The position numbers and the translations under genes were made by a program. From Paenibacillus sp. JNUCC32 (GTDB taxonomy: Bacteria > Bacillota > Bacilli > Paenibacillales > Paenibacillaceae), in the NCBI RefSeq assembly GCF_014863545.1, contig NZ_CP062260.1, positions 6,687,001 to 6,751,000 on the forward strand: a DNA stretch of 64,000 bases, given 5' to 3'. Below are positions 45,298 to 52,871 of this stretch, piece after piece; position 1 is the first letter of the stretch; every line of letters begins with the position of its first letter. The notes beneath the pieces were generated by a model. The model saw only the letters and a list, made by a program, of their open reading frames with translations. It was not told the origin of the DNA and did no database searches.

Positions 45298-45888
45298 ATG
45301 AACATGTTAGCTACTATTACGAAGGCAAGCGCTCAGTCGGTATGGATGGCTTGGGAAGCGGTTTTTGATCAAATCACGAAACTGCGCAGCGCCGGACTAA
45401 AAAGATACGGGATTTGCAAGCTGGTCATCCGCCGGCATCATGGAAAAAACCTGAAGTGCCAGGACGGAGAGTGGATTTATTCGGGGGATTGGGTCGGTGA
45501 ACTCCATTTGGACAACCGGCAGGTATTGGAGCTTTCCAAAGAGCTGGGGGCTGACCGGGCCGCACTTTTGACCGCAAGAATGCTGCGGAGATCGATCACG
45601 CAAATTAGCGAGGCGATGGAGACGGAACCGGAGCTTGCGCAGGTCAAAGCTTTGACTGGAATAACGCTGCTGCACCGCGGTATTATTCACGGGCTCGGTT
45701 TTGAGCTGCATCCGCTGGAATCCAAGGGGTTTCGCGTGTTCTCTACTTATTATTTGCGGCTTTTACTCAAGGTGCTGCATCCGGTGGGCCGGGAACGCAC
45801 GAAGAAAAATGCTCCCAAGCTTGTGCCCAAAATGCTGATGCTGACCAGAAAATCATTGCTTTTGCGTTATTCTAAGGAAACGGCATGA
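45298..45888 (+). CDS. YkoP-like protein encoded with a polysaccharide deacetylase
   Basis: 196 residues; GGAAAGATG is upstream of the ATG. The middle part (IYSGDWVGELHLDN) matches the GD-x-x-x-ELHLDN pattern of YkoP-domain proteins, which in Bacillus sit beside or are fused to polysaccharide deacetylases. There is no signal peptide, and the C-terminus is strongly basic (RERTKKNAPKLVPKM), suggesting membrane-face or nucleic-acid contact. The function is unknown. The stop overlaps the deacetylase start (ATGA), so the two are translationally coupled. Confidence 0.7.
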   Translation: MNMLATITKASAQSVWMAWEAVFDQITKLRSAGLKRYGICKLVIRRHHGKNLKCQDGEWIYSGDWVGELHLDNRQVLELSKELGADRAALLTARMLRRSITQISEAMETEPELAQVKALTGITLLHRGIIHGLGFELHPLESKGFRVFSTYYLRLLLKVLHPVGRERTKKNAPKLVPKMLMLTRKSLLLRYSKETA

Positions 45889-46634
45889 GTATGGTGATGC
45901 TGAATCTGCTGCTGATGTTTGTCTTTATCTATATGATCATTCCATATGTTATCACACGGATCTGGGGATTTGGGGTATCCCTGCGCGGCCGGCGTGGCCG
46001 GCAGATCGCTTTTACCTTTGATGATGGCCCAGACCCGCTGCATACTCCTAAACTGCTGGACCTTCTTAAGAAAAAAAGGATCAAAGTGACCTTTTTTGTA
46101 CTGGGCAGCAAAGCGGAGCGATACCCGGAGCTTATGAAACGCATCCACATGGAAGGGCATCAAATCGGGATTCACAACTATTCCCATCTTCCCAATTGGC
46201 TAATGAGTCCGCGCCATATACGGAATAAGCATGTCCACCGGTCTGCCGATATCATCGAACGAATCACGGGCGAGCGCCCGGCATTTTATCGTCCTCCATG
46301 GGGGATTTTGAATTTAGGCGATTTATTTGCTTTGCGAAAATACCGGATCGTGCTGTGGTCGATCATGGGGTGGGATTGGGGCAAGGGGAGCAAGAACATA
46401 CCGCTCAAAGAACGGATCTTGGATCAGCTTGAGCCTGGCTCGATTATTTTGCTGCATGACAGCGGAGATACTTGGGGGGCGGAGCCTGATGCCCCAAGCA
46501 GAATGATCGCAAGCCTTGAGGAAGTGATTGACACGGTCCATATCCAAGGGTATGAATGCGTCCGCGCCGATGAACTGCTGCATAAGCCGCATGATTCGCG
46601 CAGCGACCTTTCAAAAGGCTTCCGGGTTGGATGA
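45885..46634 (+). CDS. Membrane-anchored polysaccharide deacetylase (NodB family)
   Basis: 249 residues. An N-terminal helix (about 4-24) anchors it. The NodB motifs are FTFDDGPD (catalytic Asp46, metal Asp47), HNYSH (H97, H101), RPPWG and LHDSGDT. It probably removes acetyl groups from a wall polysaccharide, which can give resistance to lysozyme or cationic peptides. Coupling to the YkoP-like gene, and the shared promoter pattern with the BcrAB-like genes, support an envelope-defence role. Confidence 0.9.
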   Translation: MSMVMLNLLLMFVFIYMIIPYVITRIWGFGVSLRGRRGRQIAFTFDDGPDPLHTPKLLDLLKKKRIKVTFFVLGSKAERYPELMKRIHMEGHQIGIHNYSHLPNWLMSPRHIRNKHVHRSADIIERITGERPAFYRPPWGILNLGDLFALRKYRIVLWSIMGWDWGKGSKNIPLKERILDQLEPGSIILLHDSGDTWGAEPDAPSRMIASLEEVIDTVHIQGYECVRADELLHKPHDSRSDLSKGFRVG

Positions 46635-46649
46635 TGCGTGTAATATTAA

Positions 46650-47083
46650 CAAAGAATGATCATTCAATTGTTTTCCGGTCCCATGATCGACCGTGTTCCG
46701 CTGCGGGGGCTGCTGGTATATACCCGGATCTCTTTAGGCCCTGCTGCTGCTCATCGTGCCTGTGGCGCATTATTTTCGCTTTTTGACGGTCGGTTTAGTG
46801 CTTGCCATTACGCCGATACTAACGACGCAGAACATGTGTTTTTATCCGACTCAAATGTCGGCGCTTCCCAAAATCCTTGATAAGAAGCTGCTTACGCAAG
46901 GAAACTCCTTGTTCTCCATTGCTATCAAGCATCGAAGTGGCCTGCAATGCGTTTTCCGGCGCTTTGATTATTGTACTCGGCGCTGTTTCGCTCTATTTAT
47001 GGAACTCGTTGGGATTTTTCATCGGAGATCTTTTGTTTACCCAACTGAGAATCAAAATACCAATCAGTAATGAAAGAAAGACA
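46650..47083 (+). pseudogene. Decayed MFS transporter
   Basis: Fragments of one major-facilitator protein appear in three frames in order: QLFSGPMIDRVPLRGLLVY (46656 frame), PVAHYFRFLTVGLVLAI and YPTQMSALPKILDKKLLTQGNS (46756 frame), then ACNAFSGALIIVLGAVSLYLWNS (46877 frame). At least two frameshifts and the loss of both ends make it non-functional. It joins directly to the orphan SMR fragment at about 47085, so a deletion or recombination fused the two. Confidence 0.85.
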
Positions 47084-47086
47084 GTT

Positions 47087-47185
47087 TTCTCGATCCTGCT
47101 GATCATCGCAGGGGTCGTGCTGCTCAATTTATCCGGCAGCGCGCATGCGCAGGAGCAACCGAAGACGTACGAGTCCGGTCATTAA
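47087..47185 (+). pseudogene. Orphan 3' end of an SMR transporter gene
   Basis: 90 of 99 bases match 40678-40776, the last third of the intact SMR gene, and the frame still reads SILLIIAGVVLLNLSGSAHAQ to its stop. Most differences are silent. Only helix 4 and the tail remain. With the intact gene it brackets the 6.3-kb island. Confidence 0.88.
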
Positions 47186-47282
47186 GGACGGTATCATGAA
47201 ATGATTTTCGCTTAAGGGCCGTACTCGTTACGGCTCTTGTTCTGCTGCAATAATGTACTATGCCCCGCTTCGCGTCCGGCTC

Positions 47283-47307
47283 TATAATGACAAAGGAAAT
47301 TCCTTTG
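47283..47307 (+). promoter_or_regulatory. -10 box and palindrome before the LysE-type gene
   Basis: Perfect TATAAT (47283-47288) is followed by CAAAGGAA-A-TTCCTTTG (47291-47307), an 8-bp perfect inverted repeat over the transcription start. This is a typical repressor position. Confidence 0.5.
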
Positions 47308-47322
47308 TTAGGAGCTATCATC

Positions 47323-47919
47323 ATGAACCTGTCTTCGTTTTTTATTTACTGTTTTATCGTGGCTTTCTCGCCGGGACCGTCCAATATCGTCATTCTGTCT
47401 TCGGTCCAGAACTCCGGCATGAAGAAGACCTTGCGCTACATCGCCGGTGCCTCCATCGCTTTTTTCTTATTAATCGCCGCTTCGGTCGTATTAGGCCAGC
47501 TGCTGTCCTCCGGCATGCCGATCATTCTGCCGATCATGCGGGTAGCCGGCTGCCTGTTCATGCTGTATCTTGCGTATCAAGTGTATAATATGGACGTATC
47601 CAAGTCCGGCGTTAACCAAACGGCTTCTTTTACGTCCGGATTTCTGATGCAGTTTATCAATCCGAAGGTGGTAATGTTCACGCTGACGGTCATTCCCAGC
47701 TATGTGATGCCGTATTATACGGCAGGCCCTGTCGTTTCGGCGTTTGTGGTCGCTGTATCGTTAATCGGGCTGTCCGCGTATATGACCTGGGCCGTGTGCG
47801 GTAGCCTTTTTCAAGGAATTATGCAAAAATATCGGAGGACGACCAACACGATCCTGGCTTTGTTTCTGCTGTATTCGGCGATTGTCGTATCCGGCATACC
47901 GGAGCTCATAAAGGGGTGA
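47323..47919 (+). CDS. LysE/RhtB-family amino-acid exporter
   Basis: 198 residues from ATG at 47323, with TAGGAG 9 bases upstream; upstream in-frame ATGs lie over the promoter. It has five to six membrane helices and the family start FIVAFSPGPSNIVILSS (GPSN in place of GPNN/GPAN). FTSGFLMQFINPKVVMF is the second conserved block. It likely exports an amino acid or derivative. The AraC gene 6 bases downstream is probably in the same operon. Confidence 0.9.
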   Translation: MNLSSFFIYCFIVAFSPGPSNIVILSSVQNSGMKKTLRYIAGASIAFFLLIAASVVLGQLLSSGMPIILPIMRVAGCLFMLYLAYQVYNMDVSKSGVNQTASFTSGFLMQFINPKVVMFTLTVIPSYVMPYYTAGPVVSAFVVAVSLIGLSAYMTWAVCGSLFQGIMQKYRRTTNTILALFLLYSAIVVSGIPELIKG

Positions 47920-47925
47920 AGGAAG

Positions 47926-48705
47926 ATGGAGCAGTTTATTTATAAAAAAGCGGTGGGCATTACGGCGCTGTCCGCAAGCCTGACGGATTTCAAATACAAG
48001 AAGCATTACCACGAGGAGTATGCCCTCGGCGTTACGCTGCGCGGCATACAGAAATACGTCCTTGACGGCAGCCAGCAGGCTTCTTACCAAAGCGGGGTCA
48101 TGCTGTTCCATCCGGAGCAGAATCATGATGGCTGGTCCCAGGAACGAACGGGCATCGACTATGTGATGATCTATATTCATCCGGAGCTCTTTCTGGAATT
48201 GACTCAGAAAAAGGATATCGTGCGGTTCCAATCTCCGATCGTATATCATGCGGGACTGCGGCAGAGCATTCTGGATGTGACGAGGTCGATCTTCACGGGT
48301 CAGCCGGAGGCTAAGAGCAGCGAGCTGCTGCTGGGCTTGGCGGGGCATTTTAACGAGGATATTCTGAACCCGGACGGCAGGAAGGACAGCGTATTTACGC
48401 GGAAGGCGAAAGACATGATGCACGATCATCTGGAGCATGTCCTCCGTCTGGACGAATTGAGCGGGGAGTTCGGGATGTCGAAGTATCAGTTCATCCGAAC
48501 CTTCAAAGCGAATACGGGGCTGTCGCCCTATCAGTATTATTTGAACTGCAAAGTGGAGCGCGCCAAGCATCTGATCGAGGACAGCCGGGATGTTTATCAA
48601 GCTGTGACCCAATGCGGCTTCACGGATCTTGCCCATTTGAACCGGCATTTCAAGAACGTGTACGGCACGACGGCGTTTGATTATATGTCCCATCTGGATA
48701 AGTAG
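47926..48705 (+). CDS. AraC-family regulator paired with the LysE-type exporter
   Basis: 259 residues; GGGGTGAAGGAAG before the ATG. An N-terminal AraC_binding cupin (YKKHYHEEYALGV, FHPEQNHDG) precedes two HTHs in the C-terminal 100 residues (LRLDELSGEFGMSKYQFIRTF in parts; GFTDLAHLNRHFK). AraC-LysE pairs are common, with the regulator sensing the exported amino acid. The ligand is unknown. Confidence 0.9.
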   Translation: MEQFIYKKAVGITALSASLTDFKYKKHYHEEYALGVTLRGIQKYVLDGSQQASYQSGVMLFHPEQNHDGWSQERTGIDYVMIYIHPELFLELTQKKDIVRFQSPIVYHAGLRQSILDVTRSIFTGQPEAKSSELLLGLAGHFNEDILNPDGRKDSVFTRKAKDMMHDHLEHVLRLDELSGEFGMSKYQFIRTFKANTGLSPYQYYLNCKVERAKHLIEDSRDVYQAVTQCGFTDLAHLNRHFKNVYGTTAFDYMSHLDK

Positions 48706-48940
48706 AGGCGGCAGGCTGAAGCTTCTGTTAGCTGTGATCATGCTTCCACCGCGACATTATTGCGGTTTTACGCATGCCGAACCGTCATTTCTGCCTTATC
48801 GAAGGGAAAGGTAAGCCGTTCGTTGAAACTGTGAGCAGGGAGCCGCAACCGGATTTTGAGATATGGCCAAGGGATGTTAATCTGTATGAGGAATCATTGG
48901 AAACTACTCAGGCTTTAGCCGGATGGAAGGAATCGTTCGA

Positions 48941-49678
48941 ATGGAATATATCTATGAATCAGCCCAGCGCAGCTACGAGGATTTCGCGAGCGGCCGGGTG
49001 CTGTATAATGCGCAGGGAACGACGTCGTTTCCCGTCAGGCTGGCCAGCGAGATTGCCCAGCGGTGCTTTCATATATTAGAGGAAAAAGGCGTACAGGGGC
49101 CTTATACCTTATACGATCCCTGCTGCGGAGGGGCGTATCTGTTGACGGTGGTGGGCCTGCTGCATGGGCGGCGCATTCGCCGCGTCATCGGCTCTGATAT
49201 TAACGCGGAGGTGCTCGGCATCGCCGGGAAGAACCTGTCGCTGCTCCGTGAAGAGGGGCTGGAACAACGCACCGAACAGCTGAAAGAGCTGTTGGCGCTC
49301 TATCATAAGCCATCCCATCAGGATGCGCTGGAAAGCGCTGACCGACTGCGGGAGCTGATAAGAATGTCCCGTTTGGAAGAAACGGTTTGTTTTCAAGCCG
49401 ATATTACCCAGCCCCAACCGGAGGAAAGCCTGGCCTCCTGCAAGGGGACCCAGATCGTCATGACCGATCTCCCTTACGGGGACATGGTTAGCTGGAGCGG
49501 CGGAAGCCAGGCGCCGGTGGAGGATTTTTTTAACGGCATACACGCGATCCTGGATCCCGCCCGTTCGGTGGTTGCCGTCATATCCGACAAAGGCCAGAAA
49601 TTAAAGCATGACCGGTTTAAAAGAATTCAACATCTGAAGATTGGCAAGCGGCAGGTTGCTATCTTTGAACCGTTATGA
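48941..49678 (+). CDS. AviRa-like 23S rRNA methyltransferase
   Basis: 245 residues from ATG at 48941, with AAGGAA 10 bases upstream; an ATG 6 codons earlier has no ribosome site. The start of the protein (YEDFASGRVLYNAQG, FPVRLASEIAQRC) and the SAM-binding YDPCCGGAYLLTV, GSDINAE and MTDLPYGD motifs match the AviRa family. AviRa methylates G2535 of 23S rRNA and gives avilamycin resistance in the producer. Chromosomal relatives are of unproven role. The 48706-48940 gap before it shows nothing certain. Confidence 0.8.
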   Translation: MEYIYESAQRSYEDFASGRVLYNAQGTTSFPVRLASEIAQRCFHILEEKGVQGPYTLYDPCCGGAYLLTVVGLLHGRRIRRVIGSDINAEVLGIAGKNLSLLREEGLEQRTEQLKELLALYHKPSHQDALESADRLRELIRMSRLEETVCFQADITQPQPEESLASCKGTQIVMTDLPYGDMVSWSGGSQAPVEDFFNGIHAILDPARSVVAVISDKGQKLKHDRFKRIQHLKIGKRQVAIFEPL

Positions 49679-49770
49679 GCGCAGTTAAACGGACCCAATA
49701 ATAGATGAAGTCTCTCTGCCTTCCTCACGGATAATTTCTTATCCAATGGAAGCATTGGCTTCCCCAGCAG

Positions 49771-49808
49771 CCCGCTTTTGGCGACAAGCCAAAGGCGGGT
49801 TCTTTTTT
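49771..49808 (+). terminator. Terminator after the AviRa-like gene
   Basis: A 12-bp stem, CCCGCTTTTGGC with GCCAAAGGCGGG (one G-T pair), loop GACAA, then TTCTTTTTT. Confidence 0.88.
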
Positions 49809-49851
49809 GCCCATCGGTGGTTGAATGAAAGTAAAGAATGGATGCTGATCA

Positions 49852-49865
49852 GGAACGTATGTTCG
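49852..49865. promoter_or_regulatory. LexA/DinR-like box at the left edge of the tail locus
   Basis: GGAACGTATGTTCG fits the Bacillus SOS consensus core GAAC-RNRY-GTTC exactly and differs only in the outer base. It lies 2 bases beyond the stop of the ImmA-type gene and not at an obvious promoter, so its use is uncertain. Confidence 0.4.
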
Positions 49866-49866
49866 T

Positions 49867-50292
49867 TTAAAATCTAAAAAAATATAGCATTTCTTGCGGA
49901 ATGCCGGCTCTCAGATAGAATTCGTGCAGGGACTCTCCGGGTCCGGGCGCGAGACCTGCGGTCAACAGGGCAATGGCAAAGCGGTTCGCTTGCCGCTCCA
50001 GTTTGCCCGGGCTGAAATAGGAATGCTCCTCCAGAAAAAAACGGCTGATTCCCTTATGAAGACGGTCATGCCCCAGCTCATGCGCGCATACGAAGCGCTG
50101 CCACGGCGGCGGCAGCTGATTGTGGATGACGATGAATCTCCGTCTTAGTTTACGGAAATACAGTCCTTTGGTCGTCTGGCCTAAATCCGCGAACCGAATA
50201 TGTATGCCCAAGGAAGCCGCTATTTCAAAGGGGCAGTTGGTGTGATGTTTTTTGATCAGCTGACGGATTAAAGGTTGTAAATGATCATCCAT
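49867..50292 (-). CDS. ImmA/IrrE-type metalloprotease
   Basis: 141 residues; GCAGGTGAA before the ATG at 50292. The zinc motif HELGH (H71, E72, H75) and the third ligand region KLERQANRFA (E99) are intact. ImmA-type proteases cleave Xre/ImmR-type repressors to induce mobile elements. Here it is encoded just downstream of an Xre-type repressor on the same strand, so it is the likely anti-repressor of the tail locus. It differs from PBSX, where induction is not known to use such a protease. Confidence 0.9.
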   Translation of the reverse strand: MDDHLQPLIRQLIKKHHTNCPFEIAASLGIHIRFADLGQTTKGLYFRKLRRRFIVIHNQLPPPWQRFVCAHELGHDRLHKGISRFFLEEHSYFSPGKLERQANRFAIALLTAGLAPGPGESLHEFYLRAGIPQEMLYFFRF

Positions 50293-50363
50293 GGCAGTTC
50301 ACCTGCAATATTGGTTTTGGTTGAATCGTAAGAATCGTTATGTATCTCCTTATGCATGTGGAT

Positions 50364-50783
50364 TTATTTCTTGCGTTTGTTCATCTGCTTGGCTTCCCAG
50401 AACAGTCCGGTCAAGACGTCCTTGATGCGCTGCTTGTCCTCCCCGCTCAGAGGGACCCCGTCAAACATGAGCTCGCCGTCATCCTCGAGCATTTTCTTGA
50501 AATCCCGTTTATCCCTGGAAGTTGCCCAAGCGGGAGCCGGTATCTCTTCGTGCTTGGCGGCATCCTGCTGCAGATAACCTGCTTTGTTCATTAGCTCTTC
50601 ATAGGGAACCTCGAGCGCTTCCGCCATTTTGCGCAGTGTTTGCGGCTTGGGTATGCCCCGCAGCCCATTCTCGATCCGCGAGATCTGCGATCCGCTGATG
50701 TCGGCGGCCTGGGCCAACTGATTGATGCTCCAGCCTTTGTTCTCCCTCATCTCTTTCAAGTACGATCCAAATATGCGTTCCAC
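50364..50783 (-). CDS. Xre-family repressor of the tail locus
   Basis: 139 residues from a GTG at 50783 that has GAGGAG 10 bases upstream; an in-frame ATG at 50804 is inside that site. An HTH_3 domain covers about residues 5-62 (WSINQLAQAADISGSQISRIENG in parts). A polar C-terminal region with acidic clusters (KKMLEDDGELMFDG) may be the oligomerisation and protease-target part. Its promoter is overlapped by a TTGCC/GGCAA operator, which indicates autoregulation. Confidence 0.9.
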   Translation of the reverse strand: MERIFGSYLKEMRENKGWSINQLAQAADISGSQISRIENGLRGIPKPQTLRKMAEALEVPYEELMNKAGYLQQDAAKHEEIPAPAWATSRDKRDFKKMLEDDGELMFDGVPLSGEDKQRIKDVLTGLFWEAKQMNKRKK

Positions 50784-50828
50784 GTTCCGGCCACTCCTCA
50801 CCATAGTCCATCTGAAACATCTACATAT

Positions 50829-50857
50829 AGTATAAACGCATTACCATCCTTTGCCAA
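50829..50857 (-). promoter_or_regulatory. Promoter of the Xre repressor gene
   Basis: On the minus strand TTGGCA (50857-50852), exactly 17 bases, TATACT (50834-50829). The -35 lies inside operator 1. Confidence 0.75.
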
Positions 50858-50864
50858 CAGGTAA
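50851..50864. promoter_or_regulatory. Xre operator 1
   Basis: TTGCCAACAGGTAA, one mismatch from the TTGCC-N4-GGCAA palindrome, covering the -35 of the repressor promoter. Confidence 0.65.
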
Positions 50865-50881
50865 AATAAAAGAGAGGATTA

Positions 50882-50895
50882 TTGCCAAAAGGCAA
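50882..50895. promoter_or_regulatory. Xre operator 2
   Basis: TTGCCAAAAGGCAA, a perfect palindrome 31 bases (three helical turns) from operator 1, allowing cooperative binding. Confidence 0.7.
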
Positions 50896-51024
50896 GAAAA
50901 TGAGAGGGATGTCCCATATTCCTCTATATAGTTCGTCCATTTGAAGGTTTACGCCGGTCTCCAAATAGTGGTATATTAATGAAAAATACGAACAATATGC
51001 GAACATGAGATGAAGAACCGACTT

Positions 51025-51038
51025 CTGCCAAATGGCAA
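51025..51038. promoter_or_regulatory. Xre operator 3
   Basis: CTGCCAAATGGCAA, one mismatch from the palindrome, 43 bases before the ArpU-type activator start, so placed to repress that gene. Confidence 0.65.
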
Positions 51039-51080
51039 ATTGTAAGCTTGACCATGACAATAAAAGGGGAGTGTTTCCGA

Positions 51081-51557
51081 ATGAATCCATTGTTACCGGA
51101 ATTGGATCGCAGAAAGACCCAAAGCGCCGTTGAAGCGATATTCGAAAAATATCGCATCTATAAAACCATTACATTCGAAGTCAGGGAGATGAGCGTGACC
51201 GCATCCTACACGGAGAGGTTCCACGGACCGACCAACGTCACCTCGGACCAAACGGCAGCGGTTGCCATATATAATGTAGATATGCCGGCGGCCAGGAAGC
51301 AGTATTGCGAAACGATCGAATCGATCGTGGAACGGCTTGGCGAGCGGGAGCAGACCCTGATTCGGGAACGGTACATGAAACAGGACGACGTATTCGATTA
51401 CAAAGTGTACAACCATATCCTCGAGCCGCCGGTCAGCAAGGACACGTATACGAAGATCCGCACCCGTGCTTTTTATAAATTGGCCTTGGCTTTGGCGGAC
51501 AGAGGACTGCTGAAGCTGCAGGAATTAGAGAAAGCCGCCAAGAGCAAAATGAGCTGA
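51081..51557 (+). CDS. ArpU/Xpf-type late-gene activator
   Basis: 158 residues from ATG at 51081, with AAGGGGAG 10 bases upstream; an in-frame ATG at 51048 has none. The N-terminal part (LLPELDRRKTQSAVEAIFEKYR) and the C-terminal sigma-70 region 4-like segment (KDTYTKIRTRAFYKLALAL) are typical of ArpU/RinA-type phage activators, related to PBSX Xpf. It probably drives transcription of the tail operon once the Xre repressor is removed. Confidence 0.85.
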   Translation: MNPLLPELDRRKTQSAVEAIFEKYRIYKTITFEVREMSVTASYTERFHGPTNVTSDQTAAVAIYNVDMPAARKQYCETIESIVERLGEREQTLIRERYMKQDDVFDYKVYNHILEPPVSKDTYTKIRTRAFYKLALALADRGLLKLQELEKAAKSKMS

Positions 51558-51587
51558 CAAGCGCGAGCATGGATCATCACATCGAGC

Positions 51588-51629
51588 AAAACCGGAGGAC
51601 CTCCATTATGGACGTCCTCTGGTTTTTTT
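51588..51629 (+). terminator. Terminator of the activator gene
   Basis: A 13-bp stem AAAACCGGAGGAC / GTCCTCTGGTTTT with one G-T pair, then eight T. Confidence 0.88.
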
Positions 51630-51697
51630 TATTTCTAATATAGAAGGCAGCATTTCACGGGAAAAACAAGTTAAGACTGGGAAATCAACTATAAATA

Positions 51698-51711
51698 CGA
51701 ACATGAGTTCG
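51698..51711. promoter_or_regulatory. SOS-box-like palindrome before the tail operon
   Basis: CGAACATGAGTTCG has perfect CGAAC/GTTCG arms. The centre ATGA deviates by one base from the RNRY rule. It lies in the gap between the activator gene and the first tail gene, where a promoter is needed. The exact 10-mer CGAACATGAG also occurs at 51000-51009. Confidence 0.55.
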
Positions 51712-51854
51712 TACTATTTCCCGCCGACATTCCGCTTAAAGTTCAGCATGAAACGTCCCATAAGGCGTCAGCGCATCCGATTTAGGGGTGTAAGATTGTA
51801 TTATCGGAAATGAAGCAAAACAGAGCGTACCGAACACGCACACAGTCGATGCGA

Positions 51855-51881
51855 GCCGGCCTTGAGAAGGACCGGTTTTTT
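51855..51881 (+). terminator. Hairpin with T-run in the tail operon leader
   Basis: CCGGCCTT with AAGGACCGG (one bulge) and six T, about 67 bases before the first tail-operon frame. It could attenuate transcription entering the tail genes. The rest of 51630-51947 shows no gene. Confidence 0.6.
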
Positions 51882-51947
51882 GCTGCGGTTGATGCCTGGA
51901 GCGTCTCATTTCCGATTCTTTATATGACAAGAAAGGAGGGGGTCATA

Positions 51948-52025
51948 TTGCACAAGCATGTGATCGTCATGAGCAGCTGGCTGTCCTATGGCCGACCGGA
52001 GAGCGTCCGGCAAACCGCGGAATGA
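51948..52025 (+). CDS. 25-codon leader frame coupled to the first tail gene
   Basis: A TTG at 51948 follows AAGGAGGGGG at 5 bases and opens 25 codons ending in a TGA that overlaps the ATG of the next gene (ATGA). The start site is far better than that of the next gene, so translational coupling is likely. The peptide (HKHVIVMSSWLSYG at the start) is unlike any family I know; a recoded extension of the next protein is an alternative. Confidence 0.45.
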   Translation: MHKHVIVMSSWLSYGRPESVRQTAE

Positions 52026-52861
52026 GAGGGGCGGTCAAACAGGCCGTTGCATTCCTCATTCCGGAGCTTGACGGCCATGTATATGACGTGCATCCGCCGG
52101 ACGGGGTAAGCGAACCGCTATATGCCGTGATCACGCTCGGCGAGGACGTCTGGAAATCCTCATGGGCCGGGTACCGGCAGGTGGTGCGATTGAAGCTGCA
52201 TGGGGATCGTACCGATCTGCCGCAATTGGATCGATGGGCGGATCTACTCATTCAGGGACTTCACCGCAAGCGGGTTGCCGGAGCCGACGGAAGTGCATTC
52301 AAGCTTCATTATTTGGGTGTTCCGGAGGCCGACAAGCTTGATCCTGTTTCAGGCAGCATGATCCGTATCTTGCGATTCGGGATCTATATGCCGCAGGCAT
52401 CCGGGGCAGGCTCCGTCGGACAGCCGGATGAATGGCTGGATACGCTGACAGCCTGGACAGGAGATATGCTGGGTGGTCCTTGGCGCATCTACCATACGGC
52501 ATGGCCTGCGGGGCGGGAGGATCACGCCGTATTATGGCGGATGACCGGCTGCGAGACCCGAATGGCGGGAGCTTCGATGTTCGAGGTCCGCAAAACCTTT
52601 ATCGGGCATATCGCCTCCCTGGATTCCGCGGACGAGCAGCTCACGGCTGCAAGGCTGGTGGAGGAGCTTGGCACCCAGGTCCAGCTGGTTCTGGACTTAC
52701 AGGAACGCCGTTATGTATCCGTTGCGGAAATTTCCTCCGATATGCAGGCCGATCCCATTCTGGACGGTCAGATTAAGCTGACCCTGGCCCAGCGGAAGAA
52801 CCGTTCGCCGGAGGAAGCCGCCTTGATCAGGCGCGTTAACATTCATCCTATCTTAAAGTGA
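52022..52861 (+). CDS. Putative tail-terminator-like protein, double-length
   Basis: 279 residues. I do not recognise a named family with certainty. It occupies the place where PBSX/skin-type loci have tail-completion genes, directly before the sheath. Each half looks like a similar alpha-beta unit (first half with YAVITLGEDVWKSSWAGYRQ, second with HAVLWRMTGCETRM and FEVRKTFIGHI), so it may be two fused tail-terminator-like domains. The second module at 63388 has a single-domain terminator gene in the same place. Translation is probably coupled to the 25-codon frame upstream. Confidence 0.5.
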   Translation: MRGAVKQAVAFLIPELDGHVYDVHPPDGVSEPLYAVITLGEDVWKSSWAGYRQVVRLKLHGDRTDLPQLDRWADLLIQGLHRKRVAGADGSAFKLHYLGVPEADKLDPVSGSMIRILRFGIYMPQASGAGSVGQPDEWLDTLTAWTGDMLGGPWRIYHTAWPAGREDHAVLWRMTGCETRMAGASMFEVRKTFIGHIASLDSADEQLTAARLVEELGTQVQLVLDLQERRYVSVAEISSDMQADPILDGQIKLTLAQRKNRSPEEAALIRRVNIHPILK

Positions 52862-52871
52862 GGTGGCCAAT

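Noticed and set aside
47214..47240. Hairpin after the orphan SMR fragment as a terminator
   Set aside because: An 8-bp stem is present, but no T-run follows, so I do not list it as a terminator.
48774..48940. Short frame before the AviRa-like gene
   Set aside because: No ribosome site, no recognisable protein, and it runs on into the methyltransferase in another frame.
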